Positions 38,001 through 46,708 are shown, counted from the stretch's first letter. The stretch is DNA of 64,000 nt from Hormoscilla sp. GM7CHS1pb (GCA_014323675.1 JACONN010000002.1:2214001-2278000); one strand, 5' to 3'. Made by a program: numbers and translations. The notes: a model not told the origin generated them from the letters alone.

Positions 38001-38132
38001 GAGCGTGGGCTTTGTTCTTGTAGCCGGACCCCTCGTTCCCACGGCTCCGCCTGGGGAACGGGTGAGGACAGCAACGCTTGCTATGAGATGCATCCCCGGC
38101 TCATACTTGGTCCTTGGGTTTTCACTCCCCGC

Positions 38133-39163
38133 CTAGACAGACACCAATCCCCAATCACCAGTCAGAAGAATCAATCCAATTGCCAGTCCCAGCCAAATCA
38201 GAAAACAATAGCGAGTCAGCTGCATTGCCTGATAAACTTTTTCAGTCGTAATAGGATGAATTGGATCTGCTAACAGGGGTTTATATTTGGCCACCCCACG
38301 ATAATAGTTAAGTCCTCCCAGCTGCACGCCGAGAATCGCTGCATAAGCACATTCACTCCAACCAGCATTCGGACTGGGGTCTTTAACCCCATCTCGCTGA
38401 CAGATGCGCCAAACATACCCTGGTTTCCCTGAGAGTAAGCATAAAGTAATTACGGTCAAACGGCAAGGCAACCAGGTCAGCAGATCCTCTAGCTTGGCAC
38501 TAAACATGCCCAAATCTGTGTAAGGAGCTTCCTTGTAGCCTACCATTGAATCGAGAGTGCTAGCCGCTTTGTAAGCTAAAGCGAAGGGCGCGATTCCCCC
38601 CACTGGTATAATTGCCCCGACAATGGCAAAGAATAGCGGTGCTGTTACCCCATCAACAGCATTTTCCGTGACTGTCTCCAACAAGGCTCGCAAAATTTCC
38701 GACTCCGAGAGATTTTCTGTATCGCGTCCTACATACAGGCTCAATTGTTGGCGAGTACGATCTAAGTCACCCACTGCTAGGGGTTGGATCGCCTCGTCCG
38801 CTGCTGCCCTTAAACTCCTCCCGGCAAAACAACTGGCTAAGAGAATGCTTTCTACAACTATATATAGTATAGGATGTACCCATCTGGCAGCGGCAATAAT
38901 TAACCAACCCACCAAAGCACTCCCGCCGATGAGTACAATTGTCAAAACAACTCCCGCCAGACGTTGTATCTTAGGGCTGCATATCCTGGGTAGTGCGAGT
39001 TCGGTGTCCCCCGGGACACCGAAAGCTCCCAGGATATGCAGACTGTTGTCCAGTTTGAGAGCCAGTTGGGTATAGCCAGAGATAACCCAACCCATTACCT
39101 GGACTGGATGTAACCAACCCACGGATCGCCAAGCAAGTAGTCGATCGCTGAGGCGAAAACCAT
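38133..39163 (-). CDS. cobD: Adenosylcobinamide-phosphate synthase CbiB/CobD, one-base shift near the start
   Basis: The main frame (39122-38133) begins in mid-motif, GWLHPVQVMGW, and includes GRDTENLSESEILRALLETVTENAVDG, the CbiB hallmark, plus GWSECAYAAILG. Upstream, ATG 39163 gives MVFASAIDYLLGDPW in another phase; one extra G at 39118-39120 (three seen, four needed) joins them as GDPWGWLHPVQ, exactly the family start. CbiB attaches aminopropanol phosphate to cobyrinic acid diamide in B12 synthesis at the membrane. About 22 residues after LALKL derive from a palindromic element (38977-39041). Confidence 0.85.
38977..39041. repeat. Small palindromic element D inside cobD
   Basis: Outer arms CTGCATATCCTGGG (38977-38990) and CCCAGGATATGCAG (39028-39041) are perfect inverses. 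Next to the left arm is TAGTGCGAG, before the right arm AGCTCCC, matching the core of elements A-C, but with a nested palindrome TTCGGTGTCCC/GGGACACCGAA (39000-39023) in the middle. The cobD frame reads through it. Confidence 0.85.
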
Positions 39164-39456
39164 TATAGTTGCTGAGTGGTTTAACGTCATCTCCAAGCAG
39201 AACCTCCCAGAGCCATCAGTTGGTCTGTCTTATCCCTTGAGGCTATGAGACAATACAATCATAGCCTCAAGGAATATGAGAGAAAGGTTTCCCAGGGGAT
39301 TGTCTTCAGGATACCATAGGGAGCATGTCCAGATATTTGTATAAGTATTTTTACTTAAATAGCTAATTACCTGTTATAGGAGATGGTGCTGACAACTGAC
39401 ATGCTCTCGTGTCGCCCGCCCTACGCAAGCAACAACTGATAAGCAACAACTGACAA
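39164..39456. other. Spacer between cobD and the Rrf2 gene
   Basis: Holds the hairpin CCTTGAGGCTATGA / TCATAGCCTCAAGG (39235-39272). No gene is seen. Confidence 0.5.
39235..39272. terminator. Perfect 14-bp inverted repeat
   Basis: CCTTGAGGCTATGA, 10-base loop, TCATAGCCTCAAGG. Not followed by a long T run on either strand, so terminator function is only likely; a regulator site or repeat is possible. It lies upstream of cobD. Confidence 0.45.
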
Positions 39457-39900
39457 CTAAACAATAAAACTGGTTTGTTCTCCTTGGTTCGCTTGCCAAC
39501 TGCGGGCATCGAAGTAGAGGTCTTCTAAGGATATACTGTCTAGAGCTTCTTTCAGCTTGTGGTGTAACCGGTTCCACAATGTCAAAGTTACCCAGTCAGA
39601 AGCTCTCTGGGCATCGTCGGGAAGCTTGGGCACTGGTTCAATGGTTTCTCCAACTGCAACAAGTATCTGTCCTAAAGAAATTGTCTTAGGCGATCGGGCC
39701 AAGCGATAGCCTCCTTGGGAGCCCCGCACGGAGACAACTAAACCCGCACGGCGCATTTCCATCAGCAGCTTCTCTAGATAGGGGGCTGGTAAGTTTTGCC
39801 GAAGGGCGATAGATTTAACGGAAGCTGGACCTCCCCCAGGTTGGAGAGTCAGATCCAGCAATGCCTTAACGCTGTAATGTCCTCTAGTGGTTAGCAACAT
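39457..39900 (-). CDS. Rrf2-family transcriptional regulator without cysteines
   Basis: 147 residues: LLTTRGHYSVKALLDLTL, RQNLPAPYLEKLLMEMRRAGLVVSVRGSQGGYRLAR, the winged-helix of Rrf2 proteins. IscR and NsrR carry three Cys for an Fe-S cluster; none is present here, so it cannot sense through such a cluster. Cyanobacterial members of this type are assumed to act in basic metabolism control. Start is the only sensible ATG. Confidence 0.88.
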   Translation of the reverse strand: MLLTTRGHYSVKALLDLTLQPGGGPASVKSIALRQNLPAPYLEKLLMEMRRAGLVVSVRGSQGGYRLARSPKTISLGQILVAVGETIEPVPKLPDDAQRASDWVTLTLWNRLHHKLKEALDSISLEDLYFDARSWQANQGEQTSFIV

Positions 39901-40075
39901 CGGCTTAAACTCGAATAAGGGTATTTTACTTGGGGGAACCTAACCCCCAGCCAGACTGCCAGGACGACCGTGGGCTGGGCCTCACGGTGCAAGTTGCTGT
40001 CGGGAGAGTTGAACTTGATGGAGATCGCAAAAAAAAAATGTAGACATGGTGAAAAGTTGGTGTAAGATATTTTTA

Positions 40076-40136
40076 TTAGCTGACATATCCTGATGGAGGG
40101 TGTTTTTCACCAACAGTCAGCTAAGATTAATATAGT
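40076..40136 (+). promoter_or_regulatory. Inverted repeat and -10-like box before the cyAbrB gene
   Basis: TTAGCTGAC (40076-40084) and GTCAGCTAA (40116-40124) are perfect 9-bp inverse copies around TGTTTTTCACCAAC, which itself mirrors GGTGAAAAGTTGGTG at about 40048. TATAGT at 40131 could be a -10 box, 38 bp before the ATG. The spacing suggests an operator, perhaps autoregulatory; this is inferred. Confidence 0.45.
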
Positions 40137-40168
40137 ATCGATGTTGAAGTTGTTCAAGAGATAAGCAA

Positions 40169-40621
40169 ATGAGTCAAACGAGCCCAGAAGAAGCTTTAAC
40201 CGGCGTAGAACTGCTTGAGAAAGTTAACTCAAAAGAGCTAGGAAGTCTAAGCAAGGAAGAGAAAGCCAGAGCCTGCGGCTACTACACCGTGACCAAAAAT
40301 GGTATAGAGCGGGTGAACATGATGAAGTTCCTCAACGCTCTGATCGATGCGGAGGGGATTAAGTTAGACGGCGGCGACAAAGACGTTGATAATGGACGGG
40401 GAGGACGCAGTGCTAGCTACCGGATCAGCATCCAGTCTAACGGTAACTTGCTGATTGGATCGGCCTACACGAAGAAGATGGGCCTGGAACCAGGAGATGA
40501 GTTTGAAATCACCCTGGGTCGTAAGCACATTCATCTGAAGCAAATTATTGAGGAAGCAGAAGATGAAACAGCAGGTGAAGAGCTTGCAGAAGGAAAAGTT
40601 GAAGTACCATCCGCATCCTGA
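40169..40621 (+). CDS. cyAbrB-family transcriptional regulator
   Basis: 150 residues: LTGVELLEKVNSKELGSLSKEEKARACGYYTVTKNG, VNMMKFLNALIDAEGI, then the AbrB-like C-terminal GRGGRSASYRISIQSNGNLLIGSAYTKKMGLEPGDEFEITLGRKHIHL. This reversed layout (AbrB domain at the C-terminus) is specific to cyanobacteria and plastid lineages. cyAbrB proteins are global regulators of carbon, nitrogen and hydrogenase genes. I cannot decide between cyAbrB1 and cyAbrB2. The acidic tail (EEAEDETAGEELAEG) is longer than usual. Confidence 0.92.
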   Translation: MSQTSPEEALTGVELLEKVNSKELGSLSKEEKARACGYYTVTKNGIERVNMMKFLNALIDAEGIKLDGGDKDVDNGRGGRSASYRISIQSNGNLLIGSAYTKKMGLEPGDEFEITLGRKHIHLKQIIEEAEDETAGEELAEGKVEVPSAS

Positions 40622-40949
40622 ACAGTGCCTGCTGGTTGTCCCCTATGGGAAATGTTGCCCAGCTCCCTACTATAGGTATAGAGGACAAGGTCGCTACTGG
40701 ATGCTTTGAATCATCGATGTGCGATTAATGTGCACGCTCCGGGCCCCCTCCGCTGCGCAGAGTGCTCAGACGATGTCCCCTCTTTAGTGCTCCTAGCGCG
40801 TCCCCTGGAGGGGGAACATCGAACACGCAGAGTGCATCGAAGGAGCAGAACCAGAATGCAACGGTTGGATGAGGATCGTGGCCGGAATCAGACGACAAAG
40901 GTGTTGAGGTAAACAGGGTAGACTAAAAATAAGTCTGACCAAATTGATT
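40622..40949. other. Spacer with palindromic element B
   Basis: GC-rich, no convincing gene. The main content is the palindromic element at 40771-40821, flanked by CGCTGCGCAGAGTGC and ACACGCAGAGTGC. The promoter of the following zinc-ribbon gene must lie near 40915. Confidence 0.5.
40771..40821. repeat. Small palindromic element B (intergenic)
   Basis: Arms CGATGT-CCCCTC (from 40771) and GAGGGGGAACATCG (to 40821) pair with one bulge. The core TAGTGCTCCTAGCGCGTCCC (40785-40804) matches that of elements A and C. It is the only copy of the family outside a gene here. Confidence 0.75.
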
Positions 40950-41171
40950 ATGAACCCTCACACCTTTGATAGTCATTATCCTAGTTGCCCGATTTGTCAG
41001 CGTCCACTGGGAAGACAACGGTTCGGTCTTGACAGTGGGCTGTATATATGCTCTTATTGCCAGGAACGTTTGGTAGTGTCTCAGAGCGGTCACTATATAC
41101 GAGACCCGTTTGCGATCGTCGGCGTGGAATCGGGTAGGCTGCTGCGCTGTCAGAGTCGGCCCATAGCATGG

Positions 41172-41220
41172 CTGCCAGCTCCCCGGGTAACGACCCCTCC
41201 GCTACGCAGTGCGCGAACGG
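41172..41220. repeat. 49-bp insertion in the zinc-ribbon gene
   Basis: Lies between the codons for RPIAW and MMRDLA. It is GC-rich with a CCCCGGG centre and the 3' end CTACGCAGTGCGCGAACGG. Related ends occur at about 43250 (GCTACGCGAACGGATG) and 44341 (GCCGAACGGATGCG). Confidence 0.6.
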
Positions 41221-41357
41221 ATGATGCGGGACTTGGCTGTTTGGAGCACTTTCTATGTTGTCCCTAGCGTGGTGTTGTTGAGCTTTACCCTGGTAACAGT
41301 CTTTCGGGTGGCAGAAAATCCCGTGCCCAGACTGCTCAAAGGAGTTCCGATTTTTCT

Positions 41358-41397
41358 GAGGTTTGTAGTGAGGACGGAATTCCTCACTACAAACCTC
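41358..41397. repeat. Inverted repeat GAGGTTTGTAGTGAGGA
   Basis: Arms of 17 bp (41358-41374 and 41381-41397), perfect inverses around a six-base loop. It resembles the AAGGACTTTAGTCCTT family at 32854 and 53414-53530 with G for A. It may also terminate the convergent gene ends. Confidence 0.75.
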
Positions 41398-41428
41398 AAT
41401 AGACTCACGAGTCAATTAAAGAATAGAC

Positions 41429-43093
41429 TCACTCCTGGGCATCCCGGGTAATTAATTGCCAACGAGTGCCAGCAGTGTCGAGAACTTTGACGCCTTTGAG
41501 CTGCGGGGGCTTTTGGGCGTCTCCATCGATCAGTAAATAGGGTTGGGAGTTTTCATCATCCCAGCGATCCTGGAGTTGCTTGGGTTCCAGGGGGATGACC
41601 TGGCGGGAGCTATAAAAATCCAAGGAGGGACGCCCATAGTTATAGTTAGTGAAAATTTTCTGACCCAGAGGCGTCCCTTTCTGGATCATCTCAGCCACGG
41701 GTTTAACCGGATAGGCTTCGGCCAGTTCCCAGATCCAGTGACCGGAGAGGAAAAATAGCAGCAGTACCACATAGCTACCCCAGAACAAAAATACCAAAAA
41801 TTGTCGCGAAGCTTGTGCGACCTTGACGGCAGCAGCGGTCATTGTTAAGGCAGTTGCGGCCATAATTATAGCTAAGTTCCAGTCAGCCGGGGTTTGGAAT
41901 CCGCTAAAATAAATAAAACCAGCCCAACTTACCAATGCTAGCAGGACCAAACTGGCAAGCAATTGGGGTTGCATGGTTGCAGTTGAACCTATTTTCCTGG
42001 GAAATTGGTGCCATAGGGGAAGATCGTGCCAGATTTCTGTGAGCATAGCACCGCTGGCAAGAGCTAACGCTGGGTAAAGGGGCAAGATATACCAGGGGAG
42101 TTTGGTTGCCATCACGGAAATAGCGATCGGATAAACGCTACTCCAGACTAATACCAATTTGGCCCAGCTCATATTCCGATGGGACCAAGCGAGGCGGTAA
42201 GCCCGAGGAAAGAAGATCGGCCAGGGCCATGCATATTTAAGTATTTCTAGCAAATAGTACCAAACAGGTCCAGAGTGATTCTCTACGGGTTGCAAAATGC
42301 GACTGAAGGATTGTTCGATAATGCTGGTCTGGATAAAATTGTGGCCATTATCTTGTAGATACAGGCCGATATACCAGAGGGTAACGGGCAGCAGGCCGAG
42401 AAATATACCACTCAAAATATATACGCAACTCAGCAGTCGCGGGGTGTCCCAGAACAGGAACAGCAGGGCGATCGCGCCGAGTAATAATCCTAAAATACTC
42501 TTAGTCAGGCAAATCAGCCCCAAGGCAATGCCCACACCCAGTCCATAGCGCAAGTCCCGGCGTGCCCTCAAGGTACAGAGGATGGTCAATAAGAAAAAGC
42601 AACAGATCGGACCATCTAGCATTGCCAGTCGTCCGTGCCTGACTACTGGCAACAGGGTGAGTAAAATTAAGCTGGAGAAAATTGCTGGGGTCCGTTTGGG
42701 AAAGATTTCTAGACCTATACAGTAGAGGAGTGGTACTGTCAAGGCACTCAACAATGCCGATGGCAACCGAGAGGTCCATTCATTGACGCCACCGAGAAGG
42801 TAGGCCCAGGCAATTAACCAATGGACTAAGGGGGGTTTATTCAGATAGGGTCGATCTCCTAGGGTGGGATAAAGCCAGCCACTAGAGGCAAAAGGTTCTC
42901 TGCTGATGTTGCGCGCAACTTGGGCTACTGTGCCTTCATCCCAATCCCGTAAGGGCAATTCGCCCAGATTAATGGTAAATAAAAGTAGGGCTGCTAGTAG
43001 CAAAGCTAACAGAATTAACCTGTCAGTGCGCTTGTTTATGGGACGAGACCAAGTTAGTCGATCGGCTTCTTGGTGGAAAATTTCACTATACAT
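41429..43093 (-). CDS. GT39-type glycosyltransferase (ArnT/PMT-like) membrane protein
   Basis: 554 residues from ATG 43093 (MYSEIFHQEADR). After a first membrane helix comes LPLRDWDEGTVAQVARNI, the Asp-rich periplasmic loop of GT39/GT83 enzymes, then NKPPLVHWLIAW and about ten further helices, and a soluble C-terminal domain. These enzymes use polyprenyl-phosphate sugars to glycosylate lipids or proteins at the outer face of the membrane. Acceptor unknown. Its end overlaps the zinc-ribbon remnant tail to tail. Confidence 0.87.
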   Translation of the reverse strand: MYSEIFHQEADRLTWSRPINKRTDRLILLALLLAALLLFTINLGELPLRDWDEGTVAQVARNISREPFASSGWLYPTLGDRPYLNKPPLVHWLIAWAYLLGGVNEWTSRLPSALLSALTVPLLYCIGLEIFPKRTPAIFSSLILLTLLPVVRHGRLAMLDGPICCFFLLTILCTLRARRDLRYGLGVGIALGLICLTKSILGLLLGAIALLFLFWDTPRLLSCVYILSGIFLGLLPVTLWYIGLYLQDNGHNFIQTSIIEQSFSRILQPVENHSGPVWYYLLEILKYAWPWPIFFPRAYRLAWSHRNMSWAKLVLVWSSVYPIAISVMATKLPWYILPLYPALALASGAMLTEIWHDLPLWHQFPRKIGSTATMQPQLLASLVLLALVSWAGFIYFSGFQTPADWNLAIIMAATALTMTAAAVKVAQASRQFLVFLFWGSYVVLLLFFLSGHWIWELAEAYPVKPVAEMIQKGTPLGQKIFTNYNYGRPSLDFYSSRQVIPLEPKQLQDRWDDENSQPYLLIDGDAQKPPQLKGVKVLDTAGTRWQLITRDAQE

Positions 43094-43204
43094 GGACAAC
43101 TATGGGATTACCGGGTATGGAGCATAGCACATGGGACAGGTTATTGCCATGTCCTATACTATACTTTATTTTACCGAGGCAAAGGGCGATCGGGTAGTCA
43201 AACA

Positions 43205-43275
43205 AAAATTGCCCTGTCGGGAGACAGGGCCGTGACCGCTATGGCTGCGCCACGCTACGCGAACGGATGTTAATA
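43205..43275. repeat. Dispersed repeat in the spacer upstream of the GT39 gene
   Basis: CCCTGTCGGGAGACAGGG (about 43212-43229) is a hairpin, followed by ATGGCTGCGCCACGCTACGC and GAACGGATGTTAATATT. The second part recurs near 50466 and, in part, in the 49-bp insert at 41172. Confidence 0.6.
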
Positions 43276-43350
43276 TTCAGTTATTGGTGCCAGCATTCGG
43301 TACGCAGGGCAAAACCGCCACGGCACCAGCCCTGGGGATCGGCTATTTGA

Positions 43351-43611
43351 CTATGCTTCCTTAACTTGAGTTGGACGAATGACTTGCTTGAATTTGACAT
43401 CCTCAAAGTCGGATGTTACAATTGGGCCAGTTGACAGACGAACTTCTCTACCGCCGTCACTTTTGATTTTTTGGGGTGACTGCACTTCTTCATACATTGG
43501 TCTTGTCTGTGTCGTCTTCTTTAATTTACCTTGTTTAATCTCCCAAAGGTAATCTCGAAGTTCTTCCATTTCTGCAGGAGAAACGCCAGCTTCTTCAGCG
43601 TCTTGAATCAA
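43351..43611 (-). CDS. Small conserved protein, N-terminus apparently lost
   Basis: 86 residues: GVSPAEMEELRDYLWEIKQGKLKKTTQTRPMYEEVQSPQ, GGREVRLSTGPIVTSDFEDVKFKQVIRPTQVKEA. I recall proteins of this type in cyanobacteria, of unknown function. The only start is TTG 43611 directly after a stop, and the bases just upstream join the MoxR remnant, so the true N-terminus was probably cut off at that junction. Faces the MoxR fragment head to head. Confidence 0.6.
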   Translation of the reverse strand: MIQDAEEAGVSPAEMEELRDYLWEIKQGKLKKTTQTRPMYEEVQSPQKIKSDGGREVRLSTGPIVTSDFEDVKFKQVIRPTQVKEA

Positions 43612-43616
43612 TATTT

Positions 43617-44322
43617 AAATTTACCTGGCTGTAACAATAATCACGCTCAATCCCTCCATCTGCACGAAGCTTGGAATGTCAAGTCTACGAGTCGGGCCAA
43701 GGATGGTCTTTACAGTTACGATACGGTGGGACGCTTGCGGGATGCGCAATTCGCTAATGTCAATCGTCTTAGCGATGAGAAACTCCAGGCTATCGATCGT
43801 CCCGATACTTACGTGCGTTGGGGACCATTAGGACGCGCTTTTCATAACGATCGCCGCACGGTACTGTTAATTGATGAGATTGATAAGGCGGATATTGACT
43901 TTCCCAACGATTTGCTGTTAGAATTGGACGAGCAACGGTTTGAAGTTGAGGAAACGAGGATAAAAGTTCAGGCAAAGGCGGCACAAATTATGATTATTAC
44001 GAGTAATAATGAGAAGAATTTATCAGATGCTTTCTTGCGCAGGTGCTTGTTTCATTATATTGAATTTCCCAAGCGCCAGCAGCTAATCGAGATTATTAAG
44101 TCTCACTTTCCCGCCTCGCCAGCAGCGCTGGTGGATGGGATTATCGATCGCTTCTTGGCGTTGCGCGAGGAAATGCAGAAGGATAAGAAAGATGCGGGGA
44201 AAAAGGTGAGCACCAGTGAGTTGATGGATTGGTTTCGCGTTCTGAGGCATTATCTAGAAGATGAGGTGCTCTCGAAATTGGCAAAAGAATTGCTATATCC
44301 GGGCGTGTTGCTGAAAAATTGA
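43617..44322 (+). pseudogene. MoxR-type AAA ATPase, N-terminal half missing
   Basis: The recognisable protein starts about 43655 with HEAWNVKSTSRAKDGLYSYDTVGRLRDAQ and includes the Walker B strand TVLLIDEIDKADIDFPNDLLLELD and the sensor IMIITSNNEKNLSDAFLRR, ending properly at 44322. The Walker A (GxxGxGKT) region expected before HEAWNV is absent, and the frame upstream is unrelated. MoxR ATPases act with vWA proteins to mature or activate partners; vWA remnants follow directly. Confidence 0.75.
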
Positions 44323-44369
44323 GATGATTATAGAGTTGATGCCGAACGGATGCGATAGAAGGATTCTCC

Positions 44370-45245
44370 ATGAGAGATCGTCTGACAGAAACAATGGTTT
44401 TCGATGTCTCCTGGGAGCGCTATTCGCACAAAAGGGGAGACATCGAAGATACATTGCCCCTGCTAGAGTTATTTACTCAATTGCGGGAGGCGGGTTTGCT
44501 CCTGAGAATTGATGAGTATAAGTTGCTATTGCAGGCTTTGCAGTTGGGAACGCGCGATCGCCTTTCCTTAAAACGTGTCTGTCAAGCAGTTTGGGTAAAA
44601 TCAGTTGCAGAGCGGCGTCTGCTTGACTATTATTTTGATATGATTGTGGGACGGGTAGAAGATCTCGGCGTCGCGTAAATCAAGCAGAATTGATGTTGTC
44701 GATCGATCGCGACGGTTCAATGGTGCCCTTTCATGCTTTGTCCCAGCGCTTGGCAGAAACTGCTTTGCGTGGGGGACGCTTGGGTTCCGCTGATATCTAT
44801 TATTTTCATAATTGCCCGATCGAATATCTTTACCGCGATCGCTATCACCAGGAAGCAGAAGCCATTAGCAGTATCCTCGATCGGATTTCAGAAAGAACAG
44901 CGGTGTTAATTTTTAGCGATGGGGGTGCGGCGCGGGGTGGCTATAGCCCCGATCGGGTTGAATTAACAGAGGAATTTCTGGAGAAATTAAAGACAAAAGT
45001 ACGTTATATTGCTTGGCTTAATCCCATGCCCTTGTAGCGCTGGGAGGAAACAACAGCAGGTGAAATTGCCCGCATGGTGCCGATGTTTGCAGTCAGTCGA
45101 TCGGGTTTGCAGTCAGCGATTAATGTCTTGCGAGGACGTTATAGCATTTCTCGAAATTATGAGGTACAGCGCCCGGCGATAAAACCCAGTGAAAGCCTTA
45201 TCACAAAGAAACCCAATTGGCGCAACGCCTATCACCATCGAAAAT
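44370..45245 (+). pseudogene. CoxE/vWA-type partner of MoxR, decayed
   Basis: Three traces. 44370-44678: LPLLELFTQLREAGLLLRIDEYKLLLQAL ... LCQ-like VCQAVWVKSVAERRLLDYYF, the N-terminal domain, with a palindromic element at its front. 44690 on: LSIDRDGSMVPFHALSQRLAETALRGG (vWA MIDAS), IYYFHNCPIEYLY, VLIFSDGGAARGGY. An in-frame TAG at about 45036 is followed in phase by RWEETTAGEIARMVPMF and GLQSAINVLRGRY. The linker between N-terminal and vWA domains is lost. Same order as intact MoxR-vWA operons. Confidence 0.72.
44400..44447. repeat. Small palindromic element C inside the vWA remnant
   Basis: Perfect 12-bp arms TTCGATGTCTCC (44400-44411) and GGAGACATCGAA (44436-44447). On the minus strand the core reads TGTGCGAATAGCGCTCCC. 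48 bp long, a multiple of three, encoding FDVSWERYSHKRGDIE without a stop. Confidence 0.85.
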
Positions 45246-45279
45246 GATCTCGGAACGAGATCCGAAGTGAGGTTGCCGC

Positions 45280-45471
45280 TTAAATCTTCAACAAATGAAC
45301 GATTTTGTCTTGATATTCATCCTCAAATGAGGCTTCAGCAATGAAAATTAGCTGCTCAATGTTTTGACCAATACTAAAAGTCGGATTGAGAATAATAATC
45401 CCTGGCACGTGACGGCCTGCGGCAATATGGTCAGTTAAATGAACAAGCATGGATGCGCCGTTATTGGTCAC
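45280..45471 (-). pseudogene. DUF5615 PIN-like protein fragment
   Basis: 63 residues VTNNGASMLVHLTDHIAAGRHVPGIIILNPTFSIGQNIEQLIFIAEA, the C-terminal half of a DUF5615-like PIN protein. The N-terminal half with the catalytic aspartates is gone; the frame opens at GTG 45471 next to the start of an unrelated antitoxin gene. Confidence 0.65.
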
Positions 45472-45582
45472 CAGAGCGTAAATTATCCAATTGCGTTAAG
45501 GGCATGGCCGCTACTGGCTTCTAACTATTTTAGCAGGGAGTTGCTACAATTAGATCGGATGATGTACTATATAGGTAAGGCG

Positions 45583-45861
45583 ATGGTCAAAACAGCGATC
45601 GACATTCCCGAACACCAGTATGAAGCGATCGAGTCCCTGGCTCAGAGCCTTGGCGTATCGGAAGAGGAACTTATCTGTCGTGCCGTGGCTGAATTCCTAA
45701 AGTCACATAAACAGATCGGCCCTCCACCTAGTGGCGTCGATCCCCTTGAGGATTTTATTGCTCTAGCTCTGGAGACATCAAAAAAACACCGCTTGCCAGA
45801 GGGCTATCGGTTTAACCGTGACGAACTCTATGGAGGATATAATGCCCGTTTACCAGAATAG
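45583..45861 (+). CDS. Putative antitoxin (VapB/ribbon-helix-helix-like), first copy
   Basis: 92 residues from ATG 45583: MVKTAIDIPEHQYEAIESLAQSLGVSEEELICRAVAEFLKSH, then GYRFNRDELYGGYNARLPE. The strand-helix-helix start and the C-terminal RFNRDELY block are typical of small antitoxins paired with PIN toxins. AGGTAAGG serves as ribosome-binding site. The PIN gene at 46252 would be its partner, with a second degraded copy of itself in between. Confidence 0.7.
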   Translation: MVKTAIDIPEHQYEAIESLAQSLGVSEEELICRAVAEFLKSHKQIGPPPSGVDPLEDFIALALETSKKHRLPEGYRFNRDELYGGYNARLPE

Positions 45862-45919
45862 AGGTTGCCAAAAACGTTAGCTACGCGCTATACTGCTAAA
45901 TAAGTACAGAGGTAAGACG

Positions 45920-46192
45920 ACGGTAAAAAAATCGATCGACATTCCCGAAGCCCAGGATGAAGCGCTGATGACCTTGGCTCAAAACCTCGGTGTATCGGAA
46001 GAGGAACTGATCCGTCAGGCATTAGCTGAATTCCTCCTACATGCACAATATATCAAACCTCCGCTCCGTGACGGTAGTGGAGTGGAGCGTTTTATTGCTC
46101 GCGCAGAGGAGATATCAAAGAAACACCATTTGCCAGAGGGATATCGCTTTAACCGTGACGAACTATATGGGGAATATAATGCGCGTTTATAA
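45920..46192 (+). pseudogene. Second copy of the antitoxin, start codon changed to ACG
   Basis: The leader and coding sequence match the first copy (AGGTAAGACG then ACGGTAAAAAAATCG), but the base triplet in place of ATG is ACG at 45920. In frame it reads KKSIDIPEAQDEALMTLAQNLGVSEEELIRQALAEFL ... GYRFNRDELYGEYNARL. Without a good start it would be made only from the internal ATG 45968, lacking the DNA-binding strand. Confidence 0.7.
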
Positions 46193-46251
46193 GAAAATTC
46201 GTTGCCGCCAAAGCACCTACAACATCAAACAAAATTTTGAGGAGTAGTGGT

Positions 46252-46708
46252 ATGATCTCAGGTGTATCTGGCTGTCGCTATCTACTGGATACAAACATTA
46301 TTCTCTATCCACAAGACCCGACAGATCCGGGGCGAAAAATGCGGGCGATAGAGTTAATCCTCCTTTTGAAGGCTAGAAATAATGCAGCTTTGCCTGCCCA
46401 AGCAATTGCAGAATTTGCTAATGCGGCATTGCGTAAATTTATGCCGCCTATGGATTGGAACACGATCTATCTCCAAGTGGAGGATTTAGCACGGGATTTT
46501 CCGGTACTGCCACTCACACCGGATGTAGTGTTGGAGGCGCTGCGTGCGCGACCATGTTTTTTCCTACTACGATGCTCAGATTTGGGCGGTTGCCAAAATC
46601 TATCATATTCCAGTGGTTTTGAGCGAAGATTTTAACAGTGGATCGGTAATTGAGGGAGTAAGGTTCTTGAATCCATTTGAAAGCAGTTTCGATATAACGA
46701 CATTATGA
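46252..46708 (+). pseudogene. VapC-like PIN-domain toxin, frameshifted
   Basis: From ATG 46252 (after GAGGAG): YLLDTNIILYPQDPTDPGRK ... LPAQAIAEFANAALRKF, the PIN core with Asp and Glu in place. At about 46541-46546 the frame slips; the other phase continues VRDHVFSYYDAQIWAVAKIYHIPVVLSEDFNSG to TGA 46706-46708, the normal PIN end with the catalytic D. So the toxin as read is inactive. Its stop overlaps the next gene by 4 bp. Confidence 0.78.

Larger units (their letters stand above)
40950..41451 (+). pseudogene. Zinc-ribbon membrane protein split by a 49-bp insertion
   Basis: From ATG 40950 the protein is MNPHTFDSHYPSCPICQRPLG, then LYICSYCQERLVV: two CxxC pairs of a zinc ribbon. The normal continuation (RPIAW then MMRDLAVWSTFYVVPSVVLLSF, a membrane helix) is broken by 49 extra bases at 41172-41220, which shift the frame. 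The insert ends GCTACGCAGTGCGCGAACGG, akin to a repeat at 43244-43268. The tail also contains an inverted repeat (41358-41397). I recall zinc-ribbon proteins of this type in cyanobacteria, of unknown function. Confidence 0.6.

Noticed and set aside
40706..40912. 68-codon plus-strand frame downstream of cyAbrB
   Set aside because: It is formed mainly by palindromic element B and flanking repeats, with no start signal.
40981..41415. 144-codon minus-strand frame opposite the zinc-ribbon gene
   Set aside because: The opposite strand carries clear CxxC motifs and a family match; this frame has none.
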